NCBI GenBank assembly: GCA_036429605.1
Contig: CM071590.1
Location: forward strand, 4,278,001-4,342,000
Length of the DNA stretch: 64,000 nucleotides
Origin: Cladobotryum mycophilum
Taxonomy: Eukaryota; Ascomycota; Sordariomycetes; Hypocreales; Hypocreaceae
Direction: 5' to 3'
Numbering within the stretch: position 1 is the first letter of the stretch; every line of letters begins with the position of its first letter. Below the pieces are notes generated by a model. It was given only the letters and a program-made list of their open reading frames with translations, was not told the origin of the DNA and did no database searches. The translations under genes were made by a program, and so were the position numbers. Shown piece by piece: positions 12,785-24,900 of the stretch.

Positions 12785-14933
12785 ATGGCTTCCCTAGAGG
12801 GACACGCTTCCATCAGGGGCAACTCTGAGATGGTGCAAATGATTCTCTTGAACATTTGTGCCATTGGCATTACGTGAGTGTCTCCGACGGGGCCTTCTTG
12901 TCCTAGAAAAGTAAAAATCTCCGGCATTTGCTGACGGCAAGGATCCCTTTAGATTTACATGGGGCATCGAGATGACGTGTAAGTTCTGCCCCCCCAACCC
13001 CTAACATGCATTTGTACGCATCCAACATCCATGAGGATACAGTTCATATCATAACTCGCTTCTCACTGCATATTTTATACACACAAGCTTATACATAAAA
13101 TGTATCCGGAAATCTCGCTAAAACCAACGTCGGTATTTCGATGCCGTTCGCAGACTGCACTCCATATCTCCTCAAACTCGGCCTCACAAAGAGCAGCACA
13201 TCCCTGGTCTGGGTCGCTGGGCCGCTGTCTGGACTAATTGTCCAACCTATTATTGGCGTCCTCGCTGACGAGAGCACGTCACCATGGGGACGCAGGAGAC
13301 CCTTAATGCTTATTGGTGCCATAATTGTCGCTGTTAGCCTTCTAGTTCTTGGGTTTACCAGAGAGATTATCGGTCTATTTGTGGGTGATGATGATGAAAA
13401 GGCCAAACGGCCAACTATTGTCTTGGCTGTCTTTTCCATATACGTGGTCGACTTTGCTATCAATGCGGGTAGGGATCCGTGCCTCACTCCCTCGTATCCG
13501 TTCTGCTATGCATATCGTCAAACATGAGACTGACTCGCAGCTATACCAGTCATGTCCTGTTCGAGAAGTCTCATTGTCGATACGCTGGCCATTGAGAAGC
13601 AGCAAGCCGGAGCTGCTTGGGGTGAGTTCTTCCAAATTCTCAAAGAATTCTTCCTATAGCGTCATTAGAGCTAAACAAATACATTCATTCCTCTGAAACC
13701 AGCAAGCCGCATGAGCTCCGTCGGCCATGTTCTTGGATACGGCGCAGGAGCCATCGATCTCGTCCGACTTTTCGGCACCGGCCTCGGTAGTACACAGTTT
13801 AAACAGCTTACGATTATTGCTGCAATGTCTATTTTAGCCTCCACAACCCTAACCTGCTGGGCAGTCAGCGAGAAGGTCCTGGTTCCGGCCGACAAGAGTT
13901 CCGCGATGCATCATCAGGGATATTTCAAGGTATTCCGCCAGATTTACTCAACCGTCTTGCACCTACCACCCCGGATACGCGTAATATGCTGGGTCCAATT
14001 CTGGTCCTGGATTGGATGGTTTCCCTTCCTTTTCTACAGCACCACATGGATTGGCGAGACATACTTTCGTTACGATGCCCCGGCGGATAGTAGAAACTCC
14101 AAGGATACCCTCGGAGATATGGGACGCATCGGTAGCATCGCCCTTGTCTTTTACTCTGGCGTTACCTTCACTGGCGCTTTGATTCTCCCCTTGTTGGTCA
14201 AATCTCCCGATGACGAAGCAGATATCCAACGGCCCCCGCAAGCTCTTGCTGGGATCCTTGACCGCTTCAACAAGGTGAAACCAGATCTTCTGACAGCTTG
14301 GATCTGTGGTCATTTTATATTTTCCGCGGCGATGGCCCTGGCACCGCTTGCGCGGAGTTTTATATCCGCTACCGTTCTTGTATGCATATGCGGCGTGTAA
14401 GTCGAGGCCTTGGAAACCAACCCCACAATGTCCCTTGAATAACACTTGATTGCTGATCACTCACTCTTTTACCGGGAGTTTCTAGGCCATGGACAATCGC
14501 CATGTGGGCACCTCCGACCTTTCTTGGTATCGAGGTGAATAAACTGAGCAGCAGCGGCGACCAGCCCACTCTCTACAGACGCCTTTCTAATAACATGGAC
14601 CTTGAGCTCCCGACTCTTGGCCCTGACACCTCTCCCCGTCATGAGTCCGAGTCAGAGACATCGTCTACGGGAGAGTTGTCGGGTGTGTATTTTGGCATCC
14701 TCAACATCTTTACCACCCTCCCCCAGTTCATAGGCACTTTCATTGCGGCAATCGTATTCGCAATCTTGGAGCCTGGCGAAAGCCCAGAACTTGCTGCGGG
14801 CGAAGAATCGAAACCGTCCGATAATCGTGAGGATGCGGTTTCCGGGCCGAACGCCATATCCGTGTGCTTATTCATTGGGGCCATGAGCACCCTTGTTGCT
14901 GCCTTTGTGACTCGAAAGTTGAAGGTGCTTTGA
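12785..14933 (+). CDS. sucrose / alpha-glucoside transporter, GPH (glycoside-pentoside-hexuronide) family, MFS fold
   Basis: Plasma-membrane or vacuolar proton-coupled disaccharide carrier related to S. pombe Sut1 and plant SUC/SUT proteins. Six exons: 12785-12873, 12953-12978, 13154-13468, 13541-13621, 13703-14396 and 14486-14933. All phases fit and give 550 aa. Diagnostic blocks are GITFTWGIEMTYCTPYLL (TM1, split over three exons), the MFS loop 2-3 signature DESTSPWGRRRPLM, SLIVDTLAIEKQQAGAAWASRMSSVGHVLGY around TM4-5, and VPWTIAMWAPP in the second half. Twelve membrane segments are likely. A Ser/acidic-rich loop, DTSPRHESESETSSTGE, precedes the last two to three segments. The second exon is only 26 nt, which gene finders may miss. 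Substrate (sucrose, maltose or other) cannot be decided from sequence alone. The gene is tail-to-tail with pkr1, with 521 nt between. Confidence 0.93.
12953..12978 (+). other. 26-nt micro-exon (exon 2) of the GPH sugar transporter
   Basis: Between GT...AG introns of 79 nt (12874-12952) and 175 nt (12979-13153), these 26 bases encode the Thr-Phe-Thr-Trp-Gly-Ile-Glu-Met-Thr core of TM1, which is conserved in the sucrose-carrier family. Dropping it shifts the frame and deletes the signature, so it is clearly coding. Confidence 0.85.
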
Positions 14934-15454
14934 TACCCGGGGGCTTTTCTTGTGTAAGCGTTCCGCATTGTCACTGCCAAGGGTCACTTTTTTTCTGCCT
15001 TTTGAAGACTCTCATTAAGTTTGTTGCGTGCTATTTATGACAGGGAGGAGGGGTAATGACGATATTAATTATTGGATATCAAGACATATTCACATGGAGT
15101 TGGGGGTGGGAGTACAAGAACATGGAGATATCCCAAGACTAAGAATTTCGATAACATTTTGATCAAGAAAGATAGGCCCTCATCAAGAACCCTGTTGCTT
15201 CTTAATCTCGGCCAATGCCATGCCAAAAATTATCTTGCATGTTGATTTACACAAAATATATGTACAACGCTCCATATAACCTGTCATACATTGGGGGAGT
15301 GGGAGAGAAGGTTAAAGGCAAGGAGGGTAAGGTAAGGCAAGGGAGGGGGTATCATATATGCTGCAACAAGCAAACTCTGCCTGCTCAGGTCCATTATCCA
15401 CCCAAGAGGAAGTGAAACGCCGCTTTGTGATCAACTTTGTTGCTGCTGACTCAT
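14934..15454. other. convergent 3' region transporter / pkr1
   Basis: 521 nt between two stop codons on opposite strands, so it holds only 3' UTRs and poly-A signals. A GGGAGG/AAGG-rich stretch lies at 15296-15350. No ORF of interest. Confidence 0.65.
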
Positions 15455-16003
15455 TTATTGATCCTTGTCCTTCTCGTTCTCGTTTTCTGATACCTTTTCC
15501 CATTCATCCTCAGTGCTCACGCTCGACTGGGTTCCTAGCAGGGATGGTCCCTCGCTGCTGCCGCTGCCGCCGACGCCGCGCTGCTTCACCTGGCCTACAT
15601 GCTCGAGAGGTTCCACGTCCGCAGAGGCAGCAGGGCGTTTAGCCTTGCCGGTCCCACCACCGGAGCGGTTGACACTTCGGGGCCGCGTCTCGACCTCGGT
15701 GTCACTATCGCCTGACCCCGCAATGCCGGTGGCAGTGGGCAGGTTTTCCTTTTCCTTTCTCTTCTTCTCTTCTTCTTCGCGGGCTTGGGCGGCGGCGAGC
15801 TCGGTGGCGAACCAGTTGATGGACCACCAAAGGCCAGCGCAGAGGACCGACAGAACCACAAAGTGGACGCTGAAGGTAGCGAAGAGGAGCGCACCCAAGA
15901 CGATCTGCAGGGCGGCAAAAGTGATGTTTGTAGCTTTCAAGATGGTTGGCGTGGGGCCAGGAGTGAAGATGGACTCCCAGAGCTCAACGAAGAAGGACGA
16001 CAT
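15455..16003 (-). CDS. pkr1: Pkr1-like V-type ATPase assembly factor
   Basis: 182-aa small membrane protein, single exon. In yeast, Pkr1 is an ER membrane protein that works with Vma12/21/22 in assembling the V0 sector of the vacuolar proton pump. The N-terminal MSSFFVELWESIFTPGPTPT, followed by two closely spaced hydrophobic segments (about residues 25-45 and 47-68, ending in LWWSINWFATEL), is the characteristic family signature. The rest (residues 70-182) is a charged, Lys/Glu then Ser/Gly-rich tail ending in EDEWEKVSENENEKDKDQ. It is longer than the yeast protein (about 122 aa) because of this tail, as is usual in filamentous fungi. The start is the first ATG of the family signature. Function is inferred from family membership. 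Confidence 0.92.
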   Translation of the reverse strand: MSSFFVELWESIFTPGPTPTILKATNITFAALQIVLGALLFATFSVHFVVLSVLCAGLWWSINWFATELAAAQAREEEEKKRKEKENLPTATGIAGSGDSDTEVETRPRSVNRSGGGTGKAKRPAASADVEPLEHVGQVKQRGVGGSGSSEGPSLLGTQSSVSTEDEWEKVSENENEKDKDQ

Positions 16004-18140
16004 GATGATTGCTTGCTTTCTGTTTGTCCCCTTCCAAAAATATGTATAAAATAATATGATAATTCGATCGATCGACCGTGGCGGAGGAAGATGTTGATTT
16101 GGTACTCAAAAGAGAGAGATGGAGAGGTAGATAGAGAGCTTTTGTTGAGCACAGCTGATGCTATGGCGTCGCGTGACGATGATCGGCGTGGGGAAAGCTT
16201 CGGACAAGGTACAAAGACGGAGCTTCTTTGTCTAGCAATTTATGCTTGGGTGTCTACGCGCAAACAAAGGCAGAAAATCGGTGCCTAGAAGCGCAAAAGG
16301 ACAACAAACGCAAAAAGAGCTTCAGCCTGGAGCATCAAGATGTAAAGAAACAGAAAAAACGACGACGTGGCATTTACGCCATAGTCGAGGACACGGTATG
16401 CGGTAGCAGCTCTTGTTCAAGCAGAGGCAGACCAACTGGCTGGCTGATGATGCTGTCGCAAACCTCTTGTGACGACCTGAGGGGCTGCGTGGCGTTTCTC
16501 TTCACAACTGCCCCGCATCTGCCTCTGTTCCGTTCAGTTCAGCGGTTGCTTACATAATGCATATTCTCTCCCAAAACGCTTGAACACTGGCTGACATGTC
16601 CAGTGTCACGACTTGACCACCACCTGACAAATCACACCCATCAATAAGTAATGGTAATAATAATAATAATAATAAAATATGTCAGTCAGCCCAATAAATG
16701 TAAGGGAGCCATCATCAGATGAACTATGAAACAGATAGACACAAACCTTCTCCTGTCTCGAAAATATGAGGGGAGGGAGGCGATTGGAAATTGTTGCTGC
16801 CTGAAGCCCTGAACAACTGGGCTGAGCCGTGGGTCCCGCCAAATGTGTCTGGTAATGTACTTGAATGATTTACATGACACGAGCCAGGCAAAATAACATG
16901 TTTCCCCGCCGGTATCAAACGGAGATCCATCGGCTGTAAGAGAGCGCTGGTTGAATATGCGTGCCGAAAACCTTCGCCCGCCCGCCTCTATCCGGTGCAA
17001 ACTCGCCACGTGCAATCAAGGTTGCATCGTCAGTGCGGTGTGACTGTAAGTGCGACTGCAAGTGTGTGTCTTCATCTGCACCTGCATATTAGATGCTTCT
17101 CCCCATGGCAAGATGAAACATGAAACGAGATACGGGATGAAGATAATTGACACTGAAAAAAGTTGAAACCTTGTTGATCAAGTCACTCAACCGAGACTTG
17201 CCCGATGCAGTAGCTGTTTGTTCCAAGTACCGTACCGTTCCAAGAAAGGTAAGTCCGGACGCAGGGTCAACCTTCATACGCCCGCCGCCCTGCACTGCCG
17301 CCGCTTGCTACTCAACTCAGTCAAAAGTTCTCCGGTGAGTGGGTGGTTGGAGAAGGATTCCTGTCTTGCCATGCCTCTGTCTCTGCCCTCTCGGGAGAGA
17401 TCCTCCGCCGGCACCTTCACGCGTGGCATTCCCGTCCCCGAACCGGGGCCAGTGTGCGGCGTATTCCCTTTCTGCCATGGATTCCTTCGATGCACTTGTT
17501 CTTGTGCCGGTTTCATGTCAAAACATCGAGACTCCCTCATCCCCCTCCTGTGAACCCACAAAATGGAGACACATCTAGCAGCCAACTGACGCCACCGTCG
17601 TGCATGTCCAGAGAGGGTGGGTAAATGAAGGTATCGGGCATACACAGACATCCGGCCATCAGTAACTCCGTTCCATAACCGTTGGTTAGGGACAAGCAGT
17701 GACGGGGAGAGTCGAGTATCATAGACTCCATTTCACCCTTCTCTGGGGAGCAAAGAGATGTAGCATCTCGATTCGGTCCTTTGCCCAGTATTTGACTGCC
17801 GGCAGCCATCGTGTTCATGAAACGCAGTAATCTCAGTTTGCCACATGGAGGAAATCCCGGTAGCAACCTCGTTTGTAGATACTAGATTGGCACCCACGTT
17901 GCAAGTGTACACTGCGTCGTAATTACTGCAATCATCCATCCTCCCCGGACTCGCTTGTCGGCTGTGACTGATAGCCACGTGTGCTGGCACTCCGGCCCTT
18001 CCCGTGCTAGGATGTGAGCGAGCAGGGCTCAAGGAGCATCAGAACGTACTTCTATACCCACTTTGAGACATGCCTATTGCTGCATAGCGTATATGCATAT
18101 ATGCGTTAAGTCCTTCTTAGCACAGGTCTGTCTGTTATCT

Positions 18141-18172
18141 GCACCCCAAGCACCCCAAGCACCCCAAGCACC
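18141..18172. repeat. short tandem repeat, 9-nt unit GCACCCCAA
   Basis: Three perfect copies of GCACCCCAA followed by a diverged fourth (GCACCCTGG). It lies in the gene-poor region with no surrounding gene structure. Confidence 0.9.
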
Positions 18173-18939
18173 CTGGATCCCTGACCTCTCTAGCCTCCCT
18201 CAGAGTGAGACAAGTCGCATTCCTTCCCTTGCCCTCTCAACTGAATTCGTTCTCACGCACGGCACGGAACTGAAAGGTGTTCAAGAGTTGCAAAAGCAGC
18301 CGCAGAAGCAGCATTTCAATGTCAGTCCATGTAACCCTTGGCCACATGCCTGCCACATGCTTAAAAGATCCCTATGATTCGGCTTTAAAGAAATCAAGCC
18401 GATCCGAGTGGGATTCAAACCACACCCTGAGTCTGAGTCCTTGATGAGCAAGCAGAGTAAAATTATTTCGTCTGATTCCTGAATCTCCCCTGGGCCTGTT
18501 GAATCGGGTATGCGAATCAGATTCCAGCGATCATATGGTGGCACCAGGCTGTCATAATGTTGTTCTACAGTCTAGGCCCTCGGGCAAGTGGGCTGTGCCT
18601 GTGCTCGTTTCATGCAGCGTCCTTATAATTAAATGCTGACTTCGATATGCAAGCCAGACCAATGCTGTTATCTTGAGGTGACCGATTGCCTGTCATCTAC
18701 CCTGTACCTTTGAATAATACGATAATTTCGCAATATTTCCCCTGTGGCAAAATAGGTGAAATGGGTGGAGACACGATGCGTTGCGCCCGACTTACATCGT
18801 GTGACGTCGTTGTTCAGCAATGATCAACCGCCTTGATCTAAGCCTTGCAAATGAATATTGAATGCTGGCTGTGGATGGGTTTTCCCTCTTGAAAGAGACT
18901 TTATTAGTGTTTTCCTGACATGACGCATCCATTATTGCT

Positions 18940-18980
18940 TTTCTTCTTCTGCTTCTTCTGCTTCTTCTTCTTCTTCTTTT
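18940..18980. repeat. TTC/TGC trinucleotide microsatellite
   Basis: Imperfect run of CTT with interspersed CTG triplets in the gene-poor region. Confidence 0.85.
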
Positions 18981-21900
18981 CTTCTCAAACTGTTCATGCA
19001 AGGCATGGCCAAAGCGCGATTCCCGCTTTTTGGCTGGGCTTGGCGTTGGTGATTCTGGGGCATTTTGCTGCGGTGAGCCACAAACGCACCATTTCGCCAG
19101 TCTGGGGCCAAAGATACCGTCTGGGCCGATTTGCACACCATGATTGGACAAACTAACACATGCCCTAAGAAGCACACTCCGAATTGCTGGAGGTTGTGAT
19201 TTTGCACCGTCCTCCGCTCTTCCGTGCCCTCGCCGAGTGCTGCAACTTGATTCGATGGTCGGTGTGGCTCACGAGTCCGAGACACCGTGATGTAATTGTA
19301 TTGCGTCGGGTAATATTTGCCTGCAAAGAAATGAACCGCAAACTTAAGCTCTGCACGAAAAACAAAAATATGAGTCCACACTCTGCACCCCCTCCACCCG
19401 TTTCGCGAACCAAAATTTAATGGAGCTTATTGATATTTCTTCGTGTCGGCGTCATAATCGGTCTGAAAACGGCCAGCAGTGTGCCTATTCACAATGACTC
19501 CTTGCACAACACAAGGCTGAACACACAGCCAACGCAGATCAATCTAATGGCAACACGGTAGCTTGCCTCGCCAGCCAATGCTTTTGCAGCACCAAAATAG
19601 ATTGTCGTTTGTCATCTCCAAGTCAAGAATAGGTTGCTTTGTCAGAGCCACATGTGTGTGTCACAACAAAAGATCTGGTTGGCCAGCCTTGTTGGATGTG
19701 GCACTTTCACTAGTGCTAGGCATACTTCTTGCACTTGATGAAGATTGGGAGCACTGTAGGCGCTGGATTTACCTTGTATTGGTTGTTCATTTCGCTGTCT
19801 GGGAGACTTGTTGGATGGCGATGCCTGAGAACGGTTAGAGTTGAAAATGGGAGTAGGTTACGCTGTCGTACATAGACAAGGACCATCTTACGCTCGAAAC
19901 CCTGTCAAGCCTTCGTTATGTCCGTAACGAGTGCAAATGAATTCCCCTTTGGTCTGCGTGCAGTAGTAGTCATGATACAAGAGCGACAACCGGCGCATCT
20001 CTGAGTCTGTCAACCATTCCAGGGATGCCCACGAGATGATGTTGCAAATGGGTGGGCACTTGGTCGTGGCTGTCATGCGAGGGTGTGTAAATAAGATGAC
20101 CGGGTGTGTGGGGTAGACAACCCCTGGGCGGCGATCAACAAGACATGTCTGGTTAGACCTGTACGCGTATGAAGAAGTCCGCAAGCCATGCTCGCCATGA
20201 TGCCGTCCCTGTGAGGTGGTGGTCTTTGGGGAGCATCGGCCGTGGATCTCTGTCAAACCATGTGGTTGGCCCTCCACACTGAAAAATCTTTATCCAAAGG
20301 TCCCCCACGTCAATAGGTTTTCTAGAAGCCCGCCATCCTACGGAATGTGTCAATTCGCATTGGTTGTCTTGCATCACCACACACTTCTGGCCAAGGCCGG
20401 CCACAAAAAAAGGCTAAACTAAAACCTGATTTGTCAATGTAAAAGCACATTGCTGAAGAGCTCTAGCTCGGGTTATCGTATTAGTCCCTTTTAGATACGA
20501 GGATCGACGTCCCATTCCTCGAACTTAAGAAAACCATGAGTGCTGTAAAGGCGCGCCGATGATACCGTCCCATTCGAAACGCCGTGTCGGAGAGGAGCAA
20601 GTCAGCTACCCAACACTCGGGCCTGAAAAACGTGGTTTTCCAAACCCCACTCATGCGTGGTCACCATGAAACGTGGTGCAAAGTGCCCTTTTCTGTTCCA
20701 CCTTCCACTCCGAGAAGAAAACTTTGGCCCTTTCCAACTTCAGCCCAGTAATTATGTTAAACTCGGGAATCCAATTAGCCGGAATCTGTGTTGGTTGCTT
20801 CCATGTAGATGAACCCCTTTCTGCAATGGAGAAGAATCATGTAGAAATGATTTAAAATAAAATAAAATGCAGGCGCCAGTGGCAAGGATGTATGTTATTT
20901 TGTCAAGCATGTACTGATGCCGACTGGAATCGAAAGAGAGCCACGCCGTCATGGGCGGAAGAGTGTCGATCTCAACTCGCATCGGAGGTCGGGCACAAGA
21001 GCATGCGAAAATCCGGGGCCCCAAGGCTACGCTAGCTACCCGCCAAGGTTGAAAACATGCCGTTCTGGAGCATAGCATGTCAGTTGTATGCCACCAGATC
21101 TTGTGCCGATGACAGTGGGCGGATAGTTGACGGCTATTGAAGATCTGGGCCTATCAAAACAGGGCTTTGTAGCCCAGGGCGACACGAATGTCCCACTGTT
21201 TCGGACTGTTGCCTTGATCCTTTGCCCGTGTTTTGGCGAGGCAATTATGTATAGCAAAACGGATGAGCGAAGAACAGCATCAGCAAACTTGCTTCGGTTC
21301 TGCAACCTGAGGGAAAACTACGTCAACACAAAACTATTCCTTCTCAGTTTGTGAAAACTACCATATTCAACCCTCGATTTTGGCGTGCATCTCGCGGGCG
21401 TGAAGTTTGATAGAAAGTCTTTATGATGCTGCTATTTTCTGTTCTTCCCCTGCTTGACGATCTTTGGTCGATTTGAAGTTTGGTGAGATGGCAATCGCAA
21501 GCTTACCGCTAACTTATAACCGTGATTTCCGTGTCAGAAAACACGGGACAGAAAACGTCGGCCCACCAGACAATATCGGCCCCATGTGTTCCGTGTTTTC
21601 TGACATCTTGCTGCCGATTTATCCAAAACCATATGGACTGATTGTCACTGTACCTCTTCAGCCCACTTACGGCCTAAGAGCCTTGCAAGCCCCCCGATCG
21701 AAGTGGCTTGATGATGGGCGAATCGACCATGGATGCTGCATTTCGACGGCCATCGGGCGCCTGTAAATTTAACTGAGAGGCGGTAACAGTTATGGGGCGA
21801 CAGGATGTAACACCAGCACATGCGGCACAGTTTTGTTGTTGTGGTGTTGGAGTAATACCAGGATGATGCCAGAGTGTCAGGTGGCCCTGAAATGCAACCA

Positions 21901-24900
21901 TAATAACCACCCTAGGGGTTCTTGGAGCGAGAGAAGAATTTGAGAAAGCGAAAACCTCCCTGAGTGGCCAACAGAAGCGACTGCCGACTCTTGGTTGAAG
22001 TGGCAATGCCATCTTTTCCGATTGGGGGCCATCCACCAAGTCAGTCTAACTCGACTCTCCTTGCCCCTAGGTCTGCCGATCCACGCCAATGACCTTTTGT
22101 CGGGTCCTTAAATATCAGCCATGAGTTGGGCGGTTTTCTGCGGCGTCTGTGTGCTACATCGATTGGGTTGAATAGACGCCGTCTGTTGACACTACTAATG
22201 TACTTGGGTGGCAGTGTTTGCTTGGCTTCGTCACGATAGGAGCGTTTGATTGGCGTCTAAGTTGAGAAATGGACACGAGCTGAGCTGCACAAAGAAGCGA
22301 GATCGCGGTTGATTCGGTAGAGGATGATACACAGGAGACAAGGAGGGGCATCATGGATGGAGGGTGAATTCATGCAGAGTTTTTTTATCCCCCCGTTATT
22401 GCCCAGTTTGAGTTTCGTGTTGATGGAGTACTTGCATTATCACTTTTGCTTTTTGGGGGTGGCAGGCACAATTCAGAGCTGCAGTCATCAGGCAACTACT
22501 CCGTCTCCGTCTCTCCAAAGGTACCTTAGTACTCCATGTGGGGGGAGGATGAAGGTACACTCAAGTTATGATGACATCTCAAAAAAATAAAATACAATGA
22601 CAATAAAAACACAAATTCGAGAGCTACAAGCAGCAATACTAGTAATTGACAGCAATAAAAGCAATACCTAGATATCTGGAGACCGTTACACCAAGCTTTC
22701 CACCTCCTAAGATAGGTATTCGCCGGCTATGGGTATGGTAGAGTACCTAAGGTACTGGGTATAGTAGTACTCCGAGCACATACATACATGGGCAGCACAA
22801 TGGAGAATTAACTCAAGTTAGTCCGACGTTTAAGATGGTCAGCAATTTTGACAATCAATGGAAGGAATTAGACTTTTCGGACATTTGCATTGTCAGATTA
22901 AATGCTACCTTAGCTACTAAAGCTACCTACCAAGGTACTGTTGTTCTTGTTATCTTCTTATTGCTGTTCTTGGTAATTCCCCAGAATGTGCTAAAGCGTC
23001 TCTGGAAAGTTGTATTTTCTAGAATCTTGGCATCAATGTCTGGCTTCGGATGAAAAGAGTAAGAATAAGAATAGGAACATCCTGAGAGTACCAATGAGAA
23101 CGAGGTCACTGCCGCCATGGATCTCCAAAGGCACTTGTACAGGTTAGGCAATTCAGATGTGGGCCGGGCTGGGCTTGGGCTGGGCTTCGATTAGAACCCT
23201 GCGGGTGGTTTTTTTTAGGGGGACTTTGATTGTTATAGGTAGTATCGGTTACTTTTTAGGGATCTTTGTGCGCTACGAGAGCTAAGCCGCAACGAAAACT
23301 GACTTTGAGAACCGGCATCTTGTTTGCTTGCCTGACTCTCTTGCGTCCCCATGGTTCTAACATGGATACAGCGATGAGTAATGGCGGAGTCATGACACAT
23401 TAGAGTCACATTGCGACATGGTGACCCCCACCAAAATAGAGAGAGAAAGGAAAGAAAAAGAACCCAGCCGCACAGATCATTCTTTGTTTATTCTTGAAAC
23501 GGCATGTTTGGCTAAGGCCCTATTTGGAAAGATGAAGTAGACGGGTACGTCGCTACACGTCTTTGCCTCCCCAACAAGCCTGCAATAGATGTTACTTGGT
23601 AGGTACTCCGTAACAACCTCCACGTTTCAACAGCACTGCCAACCCGCGGTAACATCAGAGGCAGGCATGACGAAATGCACTTGCTTATCCTGATGTACTG
23701 TGAATTTCTAGATGTAAACAATGAGAAGAAGGCAAGTGCACCGTCCCGTCCCTTTCCCATTGCATGCATGACCGCATTGCTCGATTACTGCACACGTTAT
23801 CATCGCAGAGAAGAGTTTTCCCTCCATCTTCTTCTACTGCCTCGTAGGCACAGTCCAACGGCACAAGTCCAGCGGCACTACACCACCACATCCTCCATTC
23901 TCGGCCTCGCGATTTCGACCCCAAAAGCGAGGTTGGCATGCATGAAAGCGCATTACAGGTACCTACCAGGTAGTAGTAGTGACCAACTCCAGCCCAGCCC
24001 AGCCCTGTCTGTGGTCATGTACATACCAGCCCAAAGCACGCGTGGGTTGTATGGCATGCCATTTTCTCGTTCCTGTACCAATCCGATCGATGCGATTGAT
24101 CCAGCGCAAATTGGTGAAGCCACTATTGTTAGCTTTCCCACCGAACCGCAGCCTGGTTTGCCTGGCCAAACCTACCTCCACACTTAATCGCCTCCGATTT
24201 ACATGCATTGGAGGGGTCTCACCCCCATGGAAGCAGCTTCGGTTACATCAACAAGGAAGGGGAAGAAAAAAGAGAATGGCTATGAACTTTGGTCGAACGA
24301 CTTGCCAAAACGGTTTCGGTGACTCAGTTTGCTGACTCGCCAACCTCACCTCAATCCAAGCTCAAACAGAAGCCACTGTTTCTTAGTGAGAGATTAACGG
24401 TTACGACCATCGCCAACTGCTTTTAGCATGTGGCCTATGTGCCCTCGTCCGTCCTAGACATCGCTGCCGTGGATCACCCGTCAACCCACTTCGCACCACC
24501 CGCTTGCGCTTGTTGGTTGTCTCCATTCCAGCACGGACTGGTGTCCTTCAACCTCCCGGCTTGGCCTGGCAATGTTTACCCGGTCTCTAGTATGAGGCAA
24601 GGCAAGGCAAGCCAAAGCCAGAATAAGCAAAACGTGTGCGAGCAAAAACGTTTCGGACATGGCTTATTTCGTCTCGCCTAGCCCCATGCTCTCTCGTCTC
24701 CGCACCCGTTATGGCCGGTCCCGTCGCGTAAACCGCCTGTTATGTGCGTTGGTGGACCAAAATTGTTCGGAGCCTGCTTAGTGGTGTCTCTATCGAGCCG
24801 TATTCTCTCTCTCTTGCTGGCCCCTAGTTACTGGGGTTAGGGAGTCCCATGGGCAACAAAAGCATGGCAGAATGCCTTCAAACATTGGTCCTTGGCAGCA

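Noticed and set aside
18380..18430. tRNA-like element on the minus strand (GGTTTGAATCC resembles a B box)
   Set aside because: No matching acceptor stem, D arm or proper anticodon stem could be found upstream, and the T stem has mismatches. At best a chance match or a relic.
22835..23053. 72-aa ORF with one membrane-like segment
   Set aside because: Isolated, no recognised family, not supported by any further exon; left out as a gene.
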